Source: JAABRU01 sp041390465 (GTDB lineage: Bacteria; Desulfobacterota; Desulfobacteria; Desulfobacterales; Desulfococcaceae). From it: a stretch of 64,000 nt of DNA. Within the stretch, counting starts at the first letter, position 1. The number at the start of each line of letters is the position of its first letter. The stretch covers positions 1-64,000 of the forward strand of contig JAWKPW010000010.1 of NCBI GenBank assembly GCA_041390465.1, in the 5' to 3' direction. The position numbers were made by a program, and so were the translations under genes. Below the pieces are notes generated by a model, which did not search any database, was not told the origin of the DNA, and saw only the letters and a list, made by a program, of their open reading frames with translations. Below are positions 42,621-52,139 of the stretch, in pieces.

Positions 42621-42957
42621 GCCTGCACCTTATCACAGCGTTTCAGCCTGTGTCCCTGCATATCTCAGGAATGCGTAAGGGGGACCGCTGTGTTTTTTTC
42701 CTCAAACACCTCACATATCACAACAGCATCCGGGTCATTTCCGCAGACAATCCTCCAGCTTTTTCCCCTGTCATCAAGCCGCAGTTCACAGCATCTTTTT
42801 TCAATGGACGGCATGGGTCTTGCATCAGGCATGGAAATATTCAAACCGGACTGCGGCAGACGCAGCAGATACCCGGCCTGAATACGGACATCTGCTGAAA
42901 ATGGCGGTGTGCTGATTTCACCATGCAGCCATACAAGGGTTTGTGTTTCGGACTCAT
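42618..42957 (-). pseudogene. higB: HigB/RelE-type toxin, frameshifted
   Basis: Minus-strand frames read MSPKHKPL, then VWLHGEISTPPFSADVRIQA, GYLLRLPQSGLNIS, CCELRLDDRGKSWRIVCGND and PDAVVICEVFEEKN, then after another shift HRLKRCDKVQA and the stop. This is the phage-Gp49-like HigB toxin family (WLHGEI.TPPFS, ELR..D...WRI). One shift lies near the start and one near the C-terminus, so the toxin should be dead. Confidence 0.7.
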
Positions 42958-43099
42958 GAGGAATATGTATGTCAGATATGACATATTGTCAACCCGAATC
43001 AGCATTCCTGATCCCCAGCTCCCGCTCTCTCCTCTCTGCTTTCGCCTGTACCATTTCCGGACTTGGATATTTCCCAAGGCACACCCCGCAAACCCTGCC

Positions 43100-43470
43100 C
43101 TTATGCCGTATGAACAGCCGCGTGTTTTTCCTCCGCAGGAAAAATTTCCAGTTTCTGCAGCAGCTTTGCAGTCCATGCGCAAGCTTTCTGCATTCCGGCT
43201 GTTTTTTGCTCCATGATCTTTTTCTCTGATATTGTCAAAGACTGCATCTGTCTCTTCGATTTTTTTGAAGGCTTTGATTTCAATGCATTGCGAAGACGGC
43301 ATCCTGTCCGGTCAGGAATTTCTGCCATATTGCCGCAGGATGGAATCTGCTCATCTGCAAATTTTTTTCTTTCAAAGAAGTTGCAGATGCTTTGGCTGTC
43401 AGGCGGGTATACGCTACGGCACTTCGGAACGCCGGATCCTGCTGCGGGCAGACTCAGTTTCTCTTTTTTC
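43100..43470 (-). pseudogene. ISAzo13-family transposase remnant (second copy)
   Basis: Reading shifting frames gives QQDPAFRSAVAYTRLTAKA, KPSKKIEETDAVFDNIREK and ESLRMDCKAAAETGNFSCGG, collinear with the transposase at 31-1277 (DPAFRTTRLYTPLTAEE, PQKKIKETDAIFDNVRK, PRLSLDAKANVNAGPFSRGG). Only the middle third is left. The same -1 frame change at an A_AAA_AAA heptamer occurs at the same codon as in the first copy (A run at 43261-43267 on the minus strand). Confidence 0.8.
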
Positions 43471-43546
43471 CCGGAGAGTCCGGCCGCTTCCGGCTGACTG
43501 GGCGCCGATGCGGACGATTCCGGTGCCTTTTTCACCCGGCCCGGTT

Positions 43547-43699
43547 TCAACTGCATTCCTGTTCCGTCCGAACACTGTTTCCGTCACAATATTTCACTGT
43601 CATTTCAGTCATATATGAACGCTGTTCATATCCGTGCATTTTTGAAACTGCAAAACAGATATCTTCAATATAATCAGTATGCAATAATACAGGTGAATT
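43547..43699 (-). CDS. Small hypothetical protein
   Basis: 50 residues starting MNSPVLLHTDYIEDICFAVS with AAAGGAGCGG well placed upstream. No family is recognised. It ends beside the ISAzo13 remnant and may be truncated by it. Confidence 0.35.
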   Translation of the reverse strand, partial: NSPVLLHTDYIEDICFAVSKMHGYEQRSYMTEMTVKYCDGNSVRTEQECS

Positions 43700-43762
43700 C
43701 ATTCTCCGCTCCTTTCTGTTTGTTTTTTGTTCAGCAGTTGACAGTTGCCTGTATAATAGATA

Positions 43763-43929
43763 TATACTGATCCAATTTTGGTTTTTTTCGGCACGGAAAC
43801 TGCATATGCGCCGAAACATTCTTTTATGGCCCGTTTCCGCCGCTTTTCTGGACGGAAGGGAATGTTTTTCCCCGGTCAGACGTTCAGGCAGAAATCATGC
43901 CATAAAAAAACCAAAGTTGGATCAGTATA
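43763..43929. repeat. MITE-like element, family E (copy 2)
   Basis: 167 bp with 27 bp inverted ends: TATACTGATCCAATTTTGGT and ACCAAAGTTGGATCAGTATA, then a T or A run. The interior is non-coding with an internal TTTCCGCC/GGACGGAA pairing. Same family as 3120-3236. Confidence 0.75.
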
Positions 43930-44031
43930 ATTATTTTGGAGCAGACTGGGGTGAACTCAGAAGCCCAACATTCTTAAATTGTTGAATTTCGTTCCTCCCC
44001 CCAGCCTACTGCCACTGAAAAAGGAGGAAAA

Positions 44032-44406
44032 ATGTCATTCAAAGAAAATGAATGTTATTCCCGCCGCGAGATACATGAAAAGCTCGGTGGTGGAATTCAG
44101 GATTATCTCCCTCACATAAATGGCCGTGTTGTATGCGGAGCATTCAGAACAGATACAAATCCAAAGGCTCCGGAAGAAATCCTTGTTGGCAATGGCCCCA
44201 ATATAATGAAGTATGGCAAAATTCTTTGTGCGCAGAGTGGCTCCATTCCCGTTTTCATAAAAAAAGCATCCAATCGTTGGGAATACAGGGGAGAATATTC
44301 GGCAGACAGATGGACAGAGGATAACGCTGTTATTGCTGAAAAGTCAGAAGAATCAGGAAGAAACAATATCACAAAAGTCATTTGTCTGAAAAAAATTCAG
44401 AAATAA
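44032..44406 (+). CDS. Conserved hypothetical protein, possible restriction/HNH-associated domain
   Basis: 124 residues: CYSRREIHEKLGGGIQDYLP, NGRVVCGAFRTDTNPKAPEE, GSIPVFIKKASNRWEYRGEY. GGAGG lies nine bases upstream of the ATG. The pattern of an N-terminal YSR.EI....GGG.Q.YLP motif with a beta-rich body recalls domains found alone or fused to HNH nucleases, but I cannot name the family with confidence. Confidence 0.6.
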   Translation: MSFKENECYSRREIHEKLGGGIQDYLPHINGRVVCGAFRTDTNPKAPEEILVGNGPNIMKYGKILCAQSGSIPVFIKKASNRWEYRGEYSADRWTEDNAVIAEKSEESGRNNITKVICLKKIQK

Positions 44407-44428
44407 CCAATACATGGAGGTGTGTGTG

Positions 44429-44995
44429 ATGAACAGGAAACCCTGTCAACCGGTATTCATTTTATGGATTATTGCAATACTGACAGCAGCAGCTTCCGCT
44501 CCCGCCTTTTCCGGCACTTTGCCGGAAAAAGGCTCTGTTTTGCCGGAATTTTCCATGACCGCTCCTGAATCCGAAGAGGAACGCAGCTATCTGGGAATCG
44601 GCAATGATCCGGAATTCACCTTTGACAAAATCAAGGCAGAGATCGTTGTTCTGGAAATTGTGGGTGTTTACTGCCCTGTATGCCATAAGCAGTTTCCCAA
44701 AATGACGCAGTTTTTCAGCAGGATGGAAAAAGACAAAGCCATGTCCGGAAAAGTCCGCATGGTTTCCATTTGTGCCGGAAACACGGACAAAGAGGTGGCC
44801 CTAATCTGAAAAAACGATTCAAGATCAGTTACCCGGTTCTCAGTGACCCGAAATTTGACATACACAAGGCTCTTGGCGAACCCCGACACCTTTTTATGCT
44901 GGTGACAAAGACCGCCGATTGCCTGGACACATCTGGGCATGATAACAGATTTTGACAAATTCTTTTCCCAGATCAAGAGATGCTTCCCTGAACCG
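44429..44995 (+). pseudogene. TlpA-like thioredoxin-fold protein, frameshifted
   Basis: Begins with a signal peptide (KPCQPVFILWIIAILTAAAS...FSG) and a redoxin domain with VGVYCPVCHKQFPKM, whose CPVC is the redox CxxC. The frame breaks near 44805 and continues as KKRFKISYPVLSDPKFDIHK and HLFMLVTK, then ITDFDKFFSQIKR in a third frame. An exported thiol-disulfide or peroxiredoxin-like function is likely for the ancestral protein. Confidence 0.75.
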
Positions 44996-44999
44996 ATGA

Positions 45000-45560
45000 A
45001 CGGCACAGACGAAACTTCATGTTTCTCCGCAAAGCTCTGTGTGAAGCCAAAGAGAGATGCGCTACTGGGAGGGACAGAAGACGCTCTCCGAGTCTGTCTT
45101 CTCTCTGTGCTGGGAACTTTGGGACTGACAACCGGATTTCTCTTTCTCATTGATCCGCAGACTATCTTCGCTGCACTGTGGTATCCGCAGCTTTTTCCGA
45201 TGCGGAAATCCTCCGGATGCGGGAATTTGTCGGAAATACTGGAGCGGCATTTTTCGAGAAGATGTCCGGGAAGTGGGCCTCTGTGGGCTGCGGCTGATGT
45301 GCGGGAGGATTTCAACAGAAGAAACGAAATGATCCTTTTGTGCCCCGTGATCTGTGCCTGCTGCTGCAATGGTATGAGGATGCGGGATATTCGGACTGGC
45401 AGGATTCATGCTCCGCTGCTGCGTAGAGCACCTTCACAGAGGCGGATACCGGCTTTCTCAAAGATATGATTCGAGACCATGATTTTTGTCTGGCACCGGA
45501 TTCGCAGTCTTGCCGAGCGCAGGGAACTGGAGGCGATCTGGCCCGCAAGGGATCAGGAAA
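45000..45560 (+). other. Degraded coding region, family unknown
   Basis: Short frames such as RREDFNRRNE, RNDPFVPRDLCLLLQWYEDA and TFTEADTGFLKDMIRDHDF look protein-coding but change frame several times. No family could be named. It leads into the GAF/rhodanese remnant and may be its N-terminal part. Confidence 0.35.
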
Positions 45561-45568
45561 CCTCAGAT

Positions 45569-46728
45569 GCTCACAAACAAACCGCTCATCACCGTGATCT
45601 GCTGGGTCGCCAGCTTTTCCATTGAAAATCTCCGCGGAGTATCCCGTGAACTCAGCGGGATCCGGGACACTGCCGGGGTGCTGGATACCTTTCTGATGAT
45701 GCTCCTAGGGTACTGGCCGGAACCATGCCTATATTTTCCTTGCAGACACGGCAGCAATGCAGGTGCAGATGGCTGTGCGCGGAATGGGGCGGGAGCGATC
45801 CGCAGCACAGTCCTTTGATTTTCCTCTGCACAAAGACGAAAGTCTCAGCAGGCTCAGACAGGACGCCAGGCTGAGGCATATGGGAAACATGAGTGCGGAA
45901 ATCATCAGCGACCGGCATCTGCTCACTGTGCCGATTTGCCCTGCGGAGGCAGTTGTCGGGGTGCTTTTTGCGGTGGATGAAACTGCCATTGGCCTGGCCG
46001 GGCTGGGGGAAAAAATCACAGGAAAGGCATATACACAGGAGGATCAGGAGCTTTTGTCCGCGCTGATTCGCATTTTCATGGCTTTTGCGGAAAACACCCG
46101 TTTTTTTGAAACCATCCGCAGACTCAATGAAAATCTGGAAAAACAGAATGCGGAGCTCAACCGGGCAGTTGGAGACCTGAAACTCAGCAGAAAGAAAATT
46201 GAAATTCTGGAGCGGACAAAGGAAGGGATCAAATCTTTGGTGCGAAAAGAGCTGGAACGGGCTGACAAACCCTCTGTCCGGGATATGATTCTTATCCTGC
46301 TTATGGGGCTTGGGCTGGGACTGTTTTTCAATCTGGCCAATCCCACCGGCATCCGCATTATTCCCCTTTCATGGTCTGAGACTCCGGCCCCTTCCATTTC
46401 CCTGCTTCCGGCAAAATCACGGATTGACAAAGGACAGGCCCTGCTTGTGGATGCCCGGCCTGCAGAGTTCTATCAGCAGAAGCATATACCGGGCGCGGTG
46501 AACATCCCCCCCGCACTTTTTGATTTTCTCTACATGATGCACTTTGCGGATGCGGATCCGGATCAGGAAATCATTGTATACGGACGCAATATCAGCCGCC
46601 ATTATGACAGTGCGGTGGCCGCAGAACTGGCAAAGCGCGGACATGCGCGTGTGTTCCTGCTGGAAGGCGGACTGGAACTTTGGGAGAAAAACGGCTATCC
46701 CACAGCATCGGAAAAACAGGAAGAATGA
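45569..46728 (+). pseudogene. GAF domain-coiled coil-membrane-rhodanese protein, frameshifted
   Basis: The last 323 codons (45757-46728) are open: the end of a GAF domain (LLTVPICPAEAVVGVLFAVD), a coiled coil (~125-175), one membrane helix (MILILLMGLGLGLFFNLA) and a rhodanese-like domain (GQALLVDARPAEFYQQKHIP, GAVNIPPALFDF, EGGLELWEKNGYP). The rhodanese loop reads VYGRNISRHYD and lacks the catalytic Cys, so it would not transfer sulfur. The GAF start (ELSGIRDTAGVLDTFLMMLL) is in another frame, with a break near 45715. Confidence 0.7.
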
Positions 46729-46953
46729 ATCTCAGCAGCGGGCGGCTTCAGAACCTGTTTTAAAAATAATCGGGTCTGAAGAATTTTGGGATTTCAGCCG
46801 GCATGGAAGCTGACTTTGCCAGGTTCAAAAAGACATTATCTCTTTTTCCATGCTGATTTCTTCCCGGAAAAATCAGGGAGAGGTTTTATTTCAGGTGATT
46901 TCCGAATATGGATTTGCCGGATCTGAAGGAAGTCACAAACGGAAAGTTTGTGA

Positions 46954-47007
46954 AACTGCCAGACTTTCAGTCTGGCACTCCTTTGGCAACCTGTTTTTCG
47001 GAAATCA
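46954..47007. repeat. Short hairpin repeat with AGACTTTC..TCTGGCAC core (copy 2)
   Basis: ACTGCCAGACTTTCAGTCTGGCA palindrome followed by CTCCTTTGGCAACC; see the copy at 6711. Confidence 0.5.
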
Positions 47008-47083
47008 CCTTAAAACAGCTTTCAAAATTTTAACGCGCAATTGGCATTCCCAATTCTTTTTTAACCCCAACTGCCCAAGGTCT

Positions 47084-47683
47084 ATGAATATTCCATCCAG
47101 AAAAGAAAGTCTTCAGCTCATTTGCAGAACAGAGATGATGGAGCACATTGCTGCCCATTCGCTGCAGGTCTGCCGTGTGGCCCTTCGGATTGCAGATTTG
47201 CTCAACGGCAGGGAAGGACAAATGCTCTGCCGTGAACTCATTGAAGCCGGAGCGCTTCTGCATGACATTACCAAAACCCGGAGCCTGAAAACCGGGGAAA
47301 GACATGCGGAAACCGGCGCGCAGTTTCTCCGTGAACACGGATACCCCGAAGTCGGGGAACTGGTGCGTCAGCATGTGCGGCTGGATCATTTTGATTTCCG
47401 CAGTTCGGTAAACGAGGCTGAGATTGTCAATTATGCAGACAAACGGGTAATGCACGACCGGATTGTGCCGCTTCAGGAGCGCATGGAATATATCATGCAG
47501 CGTTACGGCACAAGTCCGGAGCTTCAGCTTCGGCTTGTGCAGATATGGCAGGAGGCCAAAGCACAGGAGCGGAAGATTTTCACCCATATTCCTTTTGCTC
47601 CCGAAGAACTGCCTGCATACATGGATTCTCCGGGCTGTGAAGCGGAAATGGCTGAATACCGTATGGTAAGTACCCGGTCATAA
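47084..47683 (+). CDS. HD-domain phosphohydrolase-like protein
   Basis: 199 residues from MNIPSRKESLQLICRTEMME. The HD signature is HIAAHSLQVCRVALRIADLL, then AGALLHDITKTRSL (metal-binding His-Asp), ERHAETGAQFLREHGYPEVG and VRQHVRLDHF. Such proteins hydrolyse phosphate esters or nucleotides; the specific substrate is unknown. Start chosen where the domain begins, as upstream sequence is repeat-like. Converges with the TIR stub on the other strand. Confidence 0.8.
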   Translation: MNIPSRKESLQLICRTEMMEHIAAHSLQVCRVALRIADLLNGREGQMLCRELIEAGALLHDITKTRSLKTGERHAETGAQFLREHGYPEVGELVRQHVRLDHFDFRSSVNEAEIVNYADKRVMHDRIVPLQERMEYIMQRYGTSPELQLRLVQIWQEAKAQERKIFTHIPFAPEELPAYMDSPGCEAEMAEYRMVSTRS

Positions 47684-47747
47684 GATCTTTCCAGAATTTT
47701 TCCGCAATTTCCCAATCTTCCCTGGCGTAGCTGATGAAGACTTTCAT
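47684..47747 (-). pseudogene. TIR-domain protein stub
   Basis: The first ~21 codons, MKVFISYAREDWEIAEKFW and a few more, match the beginning of TIR domains (MKVFISYAREDxxxA). After KDLMTG the frame continues as the antisense of the HD gene without similarity, so only the first strand and helix remain. A family C element begins 8 bp upstream of the ATG. Probably debris of a TIR-type defence or signalling gene. Confidence 0.5.
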
Positions 47748-47754
47748 ATCTGAT

Positions 47755-47893
47755 ACCAATTCCCCATTGAAAAGATACTTGCAAGCAGGAAAAAAAGAGG
47801 TTTCCGTGTGTTCAAAGAACCGGATTTTTCGGAAAAATCCGGTTTTTCTCAGTAATTTCCGGTTAGGTTTCATATCAATGGCGAATTGGTATG
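47755..47893. repeat. MITE-like element, family C (copy 2) containing a family B palindrome
   Basis: About 138 bp: ATACCAATTCCCCATTGAAA at the left, ATCAATGGCGAATTGGTAT at the right. Inside are AGGAAAAAAAGAGG, a perfect AACCGGATTTTTCGGAAAAA-type hairpin (47819-47848) and CCTAACCGGAAATTACT in inverse, which also occurs at the right end of the IS4-like remnant (17290-17306). Confidence 0.7.
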
Positions 47894-48196
47894 AATCCCT
47901 GTTTTTTTATATTCTGATTCGGGTATCTGCATATACTGAACACTCATTTTTCCTGCGACAATATTCACCGGCCCGGAAATAAATTTCCGGGCATATTCTT
48001 CCCCAAGACACAATCTGAGCCCTTGCGTTTATATCCTCTCCGGCTTATAATAAAATCAAATGAAGCAAAAGTCAGATTATGACTGAATCCGGTATGAGAT
48101 CTTGGGAAATTGGTCAGCTTGTCAGATTCGGGCTGTTTTCTGATGAACAGGCTGTCATCCTGAAAATTATGGATCACATCTGAAAGGAGAAATGCC

Positions 48197-48511
48197 ATGC
48201 TTCCTGCAAAACAAGACCTTATCCGCATGATTGATCACCTGCCTGAACAGCAACTGCAAAAGGTGATTAATTACATTATTCTGATTACAAAAGAAAAATA
48301 TGATGAAACAATGCAGCCTGAAGATCAGCAGGTGTTTCCTGATCCGCTGAATGGCACTGTTGATGCAAAGCGGATGGATTTCAATGATGCACAGCTTGAG
48401 GTTTATCATGATTTGGATATGTTGGCCGGTACATGGACAGATGAGGAAACACAGGAATTTTTAACCGCAATCGCTGATTTTAGTCAGGTGGATGAAACGC
48501 TGTGGGAATAA
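48197..48511 (+). CDS. VapB-like antitoxin candidate
   Basis: 104 residues (MLPAKQDLIRMIDHLPEQQL ... DFSQVDETLWE). GAAAGGAG precedes the ATG by seven bases. The C-terminal acidic/aromatic tail (FSQVDETLW) is typical of toxin-binding segments of antitoxins that precede PIN toxins. The stop overlaps the GTG start of the next gene. Confidence 0.65.
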   Translation: MLPAKQDLIRMIDHLPEQQLQKVINYIILITKEKYDETMQPEDQQVFPDPLNGTVDAKRMDFNDAQLEVYHDLDMLAGTWTDEETQEFLTAIADFSQVDETLWE

Positions 48512-48941
48512 AGGGAATATTACTTGATACCAATGCTTACGCAGCATTCAAGCAGAATAATCCGGATGCTGTTGAAATCATAAAATGTATGCCGCTTATC
48601 GGTATCAGCACTATCGTCTTGGGCGAATTGCTTGCTGGATTTGCTGTCGGAAGGCGTGAAAAAGATAACAGGCAGGAGTTATCCAGCTTTCTTAAGTCCG
48701 AAAGAGCGAAGCTTTTTTCCGTAAATCAGAACACTGCCGAATGCTTGCAAAGATTTATCAAAATCTCAGGCAAAAAGGAAGACCCATACCGACAAATGAT
48801 ATGTGGATTGCCGCAGTGGCATTTCAATACGGACTGCCGATATTCACCTATGATACGCACTTCAGGTATGTGGAAGAAGTTATTTCAGGCAGTTGTCTTT
48901 CAGATTTTTTAATGTCTGAACCCAAAACGCCATTTATGTAA
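48502..48941 (+). pseudogene. vapC: VapC-like PIN toxin, frameshifted
   Basis: GTG start; MGIKGILLDTNAYAAFKQNN and IVLGELLAGFAVGRREKD are the first half of a PIN ribonuclease. Near 48740 the frame changes: the correct continuation is MLAKIYQNLRQKGRPIPTND, MWIAAVAFQYGLPIFTYDTH (NDMWIAA and TYD acidic motifs) and FRYVEEV in the +1-shifted frame to 48941. A single-base change would restore it, so loss is recent or a sequence error. Confidence 0.75.
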
Positions 48942-48999
48942 TACCGAACCGCCATTGATTTGATCCGGCATCAGTATGTTTTCAATGGAGAATCGGTAT
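48941..48999. repeat. Family C element, minimal 59 bp copy
   Basis: ATACCGAACCGCCATTGATT at the left and TTCAATGGAGAATCGGTAT at the right with only ~20 bp between them: the shortest complete family C copy, immediately after vapC. Confidence 0.75.
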
Positions 49000-49060
49000 A
49001 ACGTCTCCATAGGCCGTTACTTTGTCATTTATGTTATTTTATCCCGTCAGAGACAGGCCA

Positions 49061-49097
49061 ATAAAAGCCCGGAGATTCATCTCCGGGCTGCTGTTTT
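49061..49097 (-). terminator. Intrinsic terminator of asnS
   Basis: On the minus strand AGCCCGGAGATGAATCTCCGG pairs to a GC-rich stem followed by CTTTTATT, 8 bp after the asnS stop. Confidence 0.8.
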
Positions 49098-49104
49098 TTC
49101 ATTT

Positions 49105-50487
49105 CTAAAACTCAATGCTGTTGGGGGTTCTGGGGAATGGAATCACATCCCGGATGTTGCGGATGCCGGTGACAAGCATGATGAACCGCTCAAATCCCAG
49201 CCCGAAACCGCTGTGGGGAACGCTTCCGTATCGCCGGGAATCCAGATACCACCAGTAATCCTCTTTTTTCAGATGCATTTCCGCCATCCGGGCTTCCAGA
49301 ACCTCCAGCCTTTCCTCCCGCTGGCTGCCGCCGATAATCTCCCCGATGCCCGGAACCAGCACATCCATTGCTGCCACAGTTCTGCCGTCATCATTGACCC
49401 GCATGTAAAACGGTTTGATCTCTTTGGGATAATTGTACAGAATCACCGGTTTTCCGAAATGCTCCTCGGTGATGTACCGTTCATGCTCGGATTGCAGGTC
49501 TTTTCCGTATGCCACCGGAAATTCAAATTTCTTTCCGGATGCGTTCAGGATTTCAACAGCTTCGGTATAGGGCACGCGGACAAACTCCTCTTTGAGAATG
49601 GTTTCCAGATTTTTCATCAGTTCTTTGTCCACAAATTTGGCAAACAGTTCCACATCCTCTGCGCAGTTGTCCAGCACATGACGCGTAAGATACTGAATCA
49701 GCTCCTCGCCCAGATCCATATTTCCGAACAGATCGCAGAAAGCCATTTCCGGTTCCAGCATCCAGAACTCTGCTGCGTGTCTGCTGGTATTGGAATTTTC
49801 TGCGCGGAACGTCGGGCCGAAGGTATAAACATCTCCCAAAGACAGGGCAAACATTTCTGCGGACAACTGGCCGGACACCGTGAGGCTGGCCTCCCGGCCA
49901 AAGAAATCCGCACTGTAATCGGTTTTTCCCTCTTTCCGGGGCAGATTTTCCAAATCCAGAGCTGTGACCCGGAACATTTCCCCCGCGCCTTCGCAGTCTG
50001 ACCCGGTGATAATGGGGGAATGGATATAATAAAATCCTCTTTCCCGGAAAAATTTGTGAATGGCCCACGCCAGTTCCGAGCGGATGCGGAAGGCCGCACC
50101 ATATTTGTTTGTCCGGGGCCGCAGATGGGCAATGCTGCGGAGAAATTCGTCTGTGTGACGTTTCTTCTGCAAGGGATAGGTTTCCGGCGCAAGGCTGATG
50201 ATGTCCACATTATTGGCCGGAATTTCCCATTTCTGGCCGCTGCCCCCGGATGCAGCCAGTTTTCCGGAAACCGCCACTGCCGATCCGGTGGAGAGTTTTT
50301 TTATTTCTTCATAATTGGACAGAGATTCGTCCGCAATCACCTGCAGGTTTTTCAGGCAGGAACCGTCATTGAGTTCAATAAAGGAAAAGGTTTTGGAATC
50401 CCGCCGGGTTCTCACCCATCCTTTCACAAGCACTTCATCAAGGGGGGATTCCGAGGCCAGCAAAGAAGATATTTTTGTCCGTTTCAT
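49105..50487 (-). CDS. asnS: Asparaginyl-tRNA synthetase
   Basis: 460 residues from MKRTKISSLLASESPLDEVL. N-terminal OB-fold anticodon-binding domain (VLVKGWVRTRRDSKTFSFIE, NDGSCLKNLQVI) and class II catalytic core: RFRERGFYYIHSPIITG-type motif 1 region, FRAENSNTSRHAAEFWMLEP (motif 2) and GFGLGFERFIMLVTG (motif 3). The asparagine-type signature and length fit AsnRS rather than AspRS. It charges tRNA-Asn. The longer frame upstream (to 50604) is not needed. Followed by an intrinsic terminator. Confidence 0.95.
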   Translation of the reverse strand: MKRTKISSLLASESPLDEVLVKGWVRTRRDSKTFSFIELNDGSCLKNLQVIADESLSNYEEIKKLSTGSAVAVSGKLAASGGSGQKWEIPANNVDIISLAPETYPLQKKRHTDEFLRSIAHLRPRTNKYGAAFRIRSELAWAIHKFFRERGFYYIHSPIITGSDCEGAGEMFRVTALDLENLPRKEGKTDYSADFFGREASLTVSGQLSAEMFALSLGDVYTFGPTFRAENSNTSRHAAEFWMLEPEMAFCDLFGNMDLGEELIQYLTRHVLDNCAEDVELFAKFVDKELMKNLETILKEEFVRVPYTEAVEILNASGKKFEFPVAYGKDLQSEHERYITEEHFGKPVILYNYPKEIKPFYMRVNDDGRTVAAMDVLVPGIGEIIGGSQREERLEVLEARMAEMHLKKEDYWWYLDSRRYGSVPHSGFGLGFERFIMLVTGIRNIRDVIPFPRTPNSIEF

Positions 50488-50836
50488 TTTGTTCTCCGTT
50501 TTGCAGGTGCAGGTTTCAGATTTCACTTCACAAGTCTCTGATCCCTGAGATATTGTGTGAAATCTGAAAAGGGATTTTCCCAAACCCGCACTTTTCCGCA
50601 GCAAAGCCGCAGCAGTTCACAACAGTTTTATGCCAAATTCTTTTTCAGATTTCCTGTTGCCAGTCACTTTCGCATTTTTTCAGCAGATTGAAAAGAATTT
50701 TTATACCTTCCCGGACTGTGCGTTGATCTGTTTCCTGCAAGTGTGTATAAGGTATTGCATCGTTCGTCCATATGATGACTGGGAAATGCGGTAACAGAAT
50801 CTGCAAACAGCCAACTTCCACAGAAAAGGACATATC

Positions 50837-52042
50837 ATGACCTCACTGAAAAGCGTGCAGGAAGCCGCAAAAATAATCCGGGACACGGTGATCCGCACAC
50901 CTCTGGTCTATTCTCCCACCTTCAGCCGCATCTTCGGGGCCGAGATCTGGCTGAAACTGGAAAATCTGCAGCGCACCGGTTCATTCAAACTGCGGGGAGC
51001 CGCGCATAAAATTCTTCGATGCCGGAATCAGATGGGGCCCGAAGGTGTGGTTGCCGCGTCTGCCGGGAACCATGCGCAGGGCGTTGCCCTGGCCGCGCGC
51101 AATGCAGGCCTTCCTGCCACGATAGTCATGCCGGAATGGGCATCCATCAGCAAACAGGAGGCCACGCGCGGATACGGGGGAGAAGTGCTTCTCCATGGCC
51201 GGAGTGTGGGCGAAAGTCTGGAAAAAGCCCGTGAACTCGCGGATCAGGGCAGGATGTTCATTCATCCTTTTGATGATCCGGACATTATCACGGGACAGGG
51301 AACCATTGGGCTGGAAATCATTGAAGATTTGATTGATGCGCAAATGATTCTGGTTCCCATTGGCGGAGGCGGACTGATTTCCGGTGTGGCCCTGACAGCC
51401 AAATCACTGCGGCCGGATATTCGTATCATCGGCGTGCAGGCAGCAGCCTGTCCCTCTGCGCATGAATCACTTCAAAAAGGATGCATCACGGCAACAGCGG
51501 CAGCAGCTTCCCTTGCAGACGGCATTGCTGTCCGGCAGATCGGAAATCTGAACTTTGACATCATGCGCAACTATGTGGATGAAGTTGCCCTGGTGGAAGA
51601 AGACCATATTGCCGCAGCAATCCTCATGCTGCTGGAGCGGAAGAAAACACTGGCTGAAGGCGCAGGTGCGGTTCCTCTGGCAGCGCTGCTCAACGGTTCT
51701 GTGAAAGTTTCACCCGGAAGCAAAGTGGTGCTGGTCATCAGCGGCGGCAATGTGGACAGTCCGCTGCTGGGCAGGATGATTCGCAAGGGGCTTTTGAAAA
51801 AGGGCCGCATTATGCGCATCAGACTGCAACTGGAGGATATTCCCGGTTCCCTTGCCCGGCTCCTTACCCTGATCGCGGATCTCAGGGCCAATGTGCTTCA
51901 CATTTTTCATGACCGGAACATCCGGGATATGCCCATTCACATGACCTGGGTGGAACTGGATGCGGAAACACGGGGACAGCCGCATATTGCGGAAATCAGG
52001 AAGGAACTGGAGAAAGCCGGATATGTTTTGGGGGAAGAGTGA
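50837..52042 (+). CDS. ilvA: Threonine ammonia-lyase (biosynthetic/catabolic IlvA/TdcB type)
   Basis: 401 residues. Fold type II PLP enzyme: LENLQRTGSFKLRGAAHK holds the Schiff-base Lys, SAGNHAQGVAL the Asn that binds PLP, and VPIGGGGLISGVA the phosphate-binding glycine loop. A single ACT domain (~328-400, MRIRLQLEDIPGSLARLLTL) suggests allosteric control. It deaminates threonine to 2-oxobutyrate, the first step to isoleucine. Stand-alone gene; GGACATATC before the ATG is a weak ribosome binding site. Confidence 0.9.
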   Translation: MTSLKSVQEAAKIIRDTVIRTPLVYSPTFSRIFGAEIWLKLENLQRTGSFKLRGAAHKILRCRNQMGPEGVVAASAGNHAQGVALAARNAGLPATIVMPEWASISKQEATRGYGGEVLLHGRSVGESLEKARELADQGRMFIHPFDDPDIITGQGTIGLEIIEDLIDAQMILVPIGGGGLISGVALTAKSLRPDIRIIGVQAAACPSAHESLQKGCITATAAAASLADGIAVRQIGNLNFDIMRNYVDEVALVEEDHIAAAILMLLERKKTLAEGAGAVPLAALLNGSVKVSPGSKVVLVISGGNVDSPLLGRMIRKGLLKKGRIMRIRLQLEDIPGSLARLLTLIADLRANVLHIFHDRNIRDMPIHMTWVELDAETRGQPHIAEIRKELEKAGYVLGEE

Positions 52043-52139
52043 GCAAACAGGAGACAGGGTTTGGGGGATGGGGAACAGGATTGCAGTCACTGAACCTGGC
52101 CTCCCAATCCCTGAATCCCCGCCCCTGTCTGAAAATTCT

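Noticed and set aside
46973..46989. TGGCACTCCTTTGGC resembles a sigma-54 -24/-12 promoter (GG-N10-GC).
   Set aside because: It lies inside a dispersed hairpin repeat whose other copy (6728) breaks the -12 GC, and it is not positioned before a clear start; most likely chance.
47969..47992. GCCCGGAAATAAATTTCCGGGC hairpin considered as an intrinsic terminator.
   Set aside because: No T run follows on either strand and no gene ends directly before it.
50645..50833. Possible small gene on the minus strand between asnS and ilvA.
   Set aside because: No ribosome binding site, no recognisable sequence, and it overlaps the probable ilvA promoter region.
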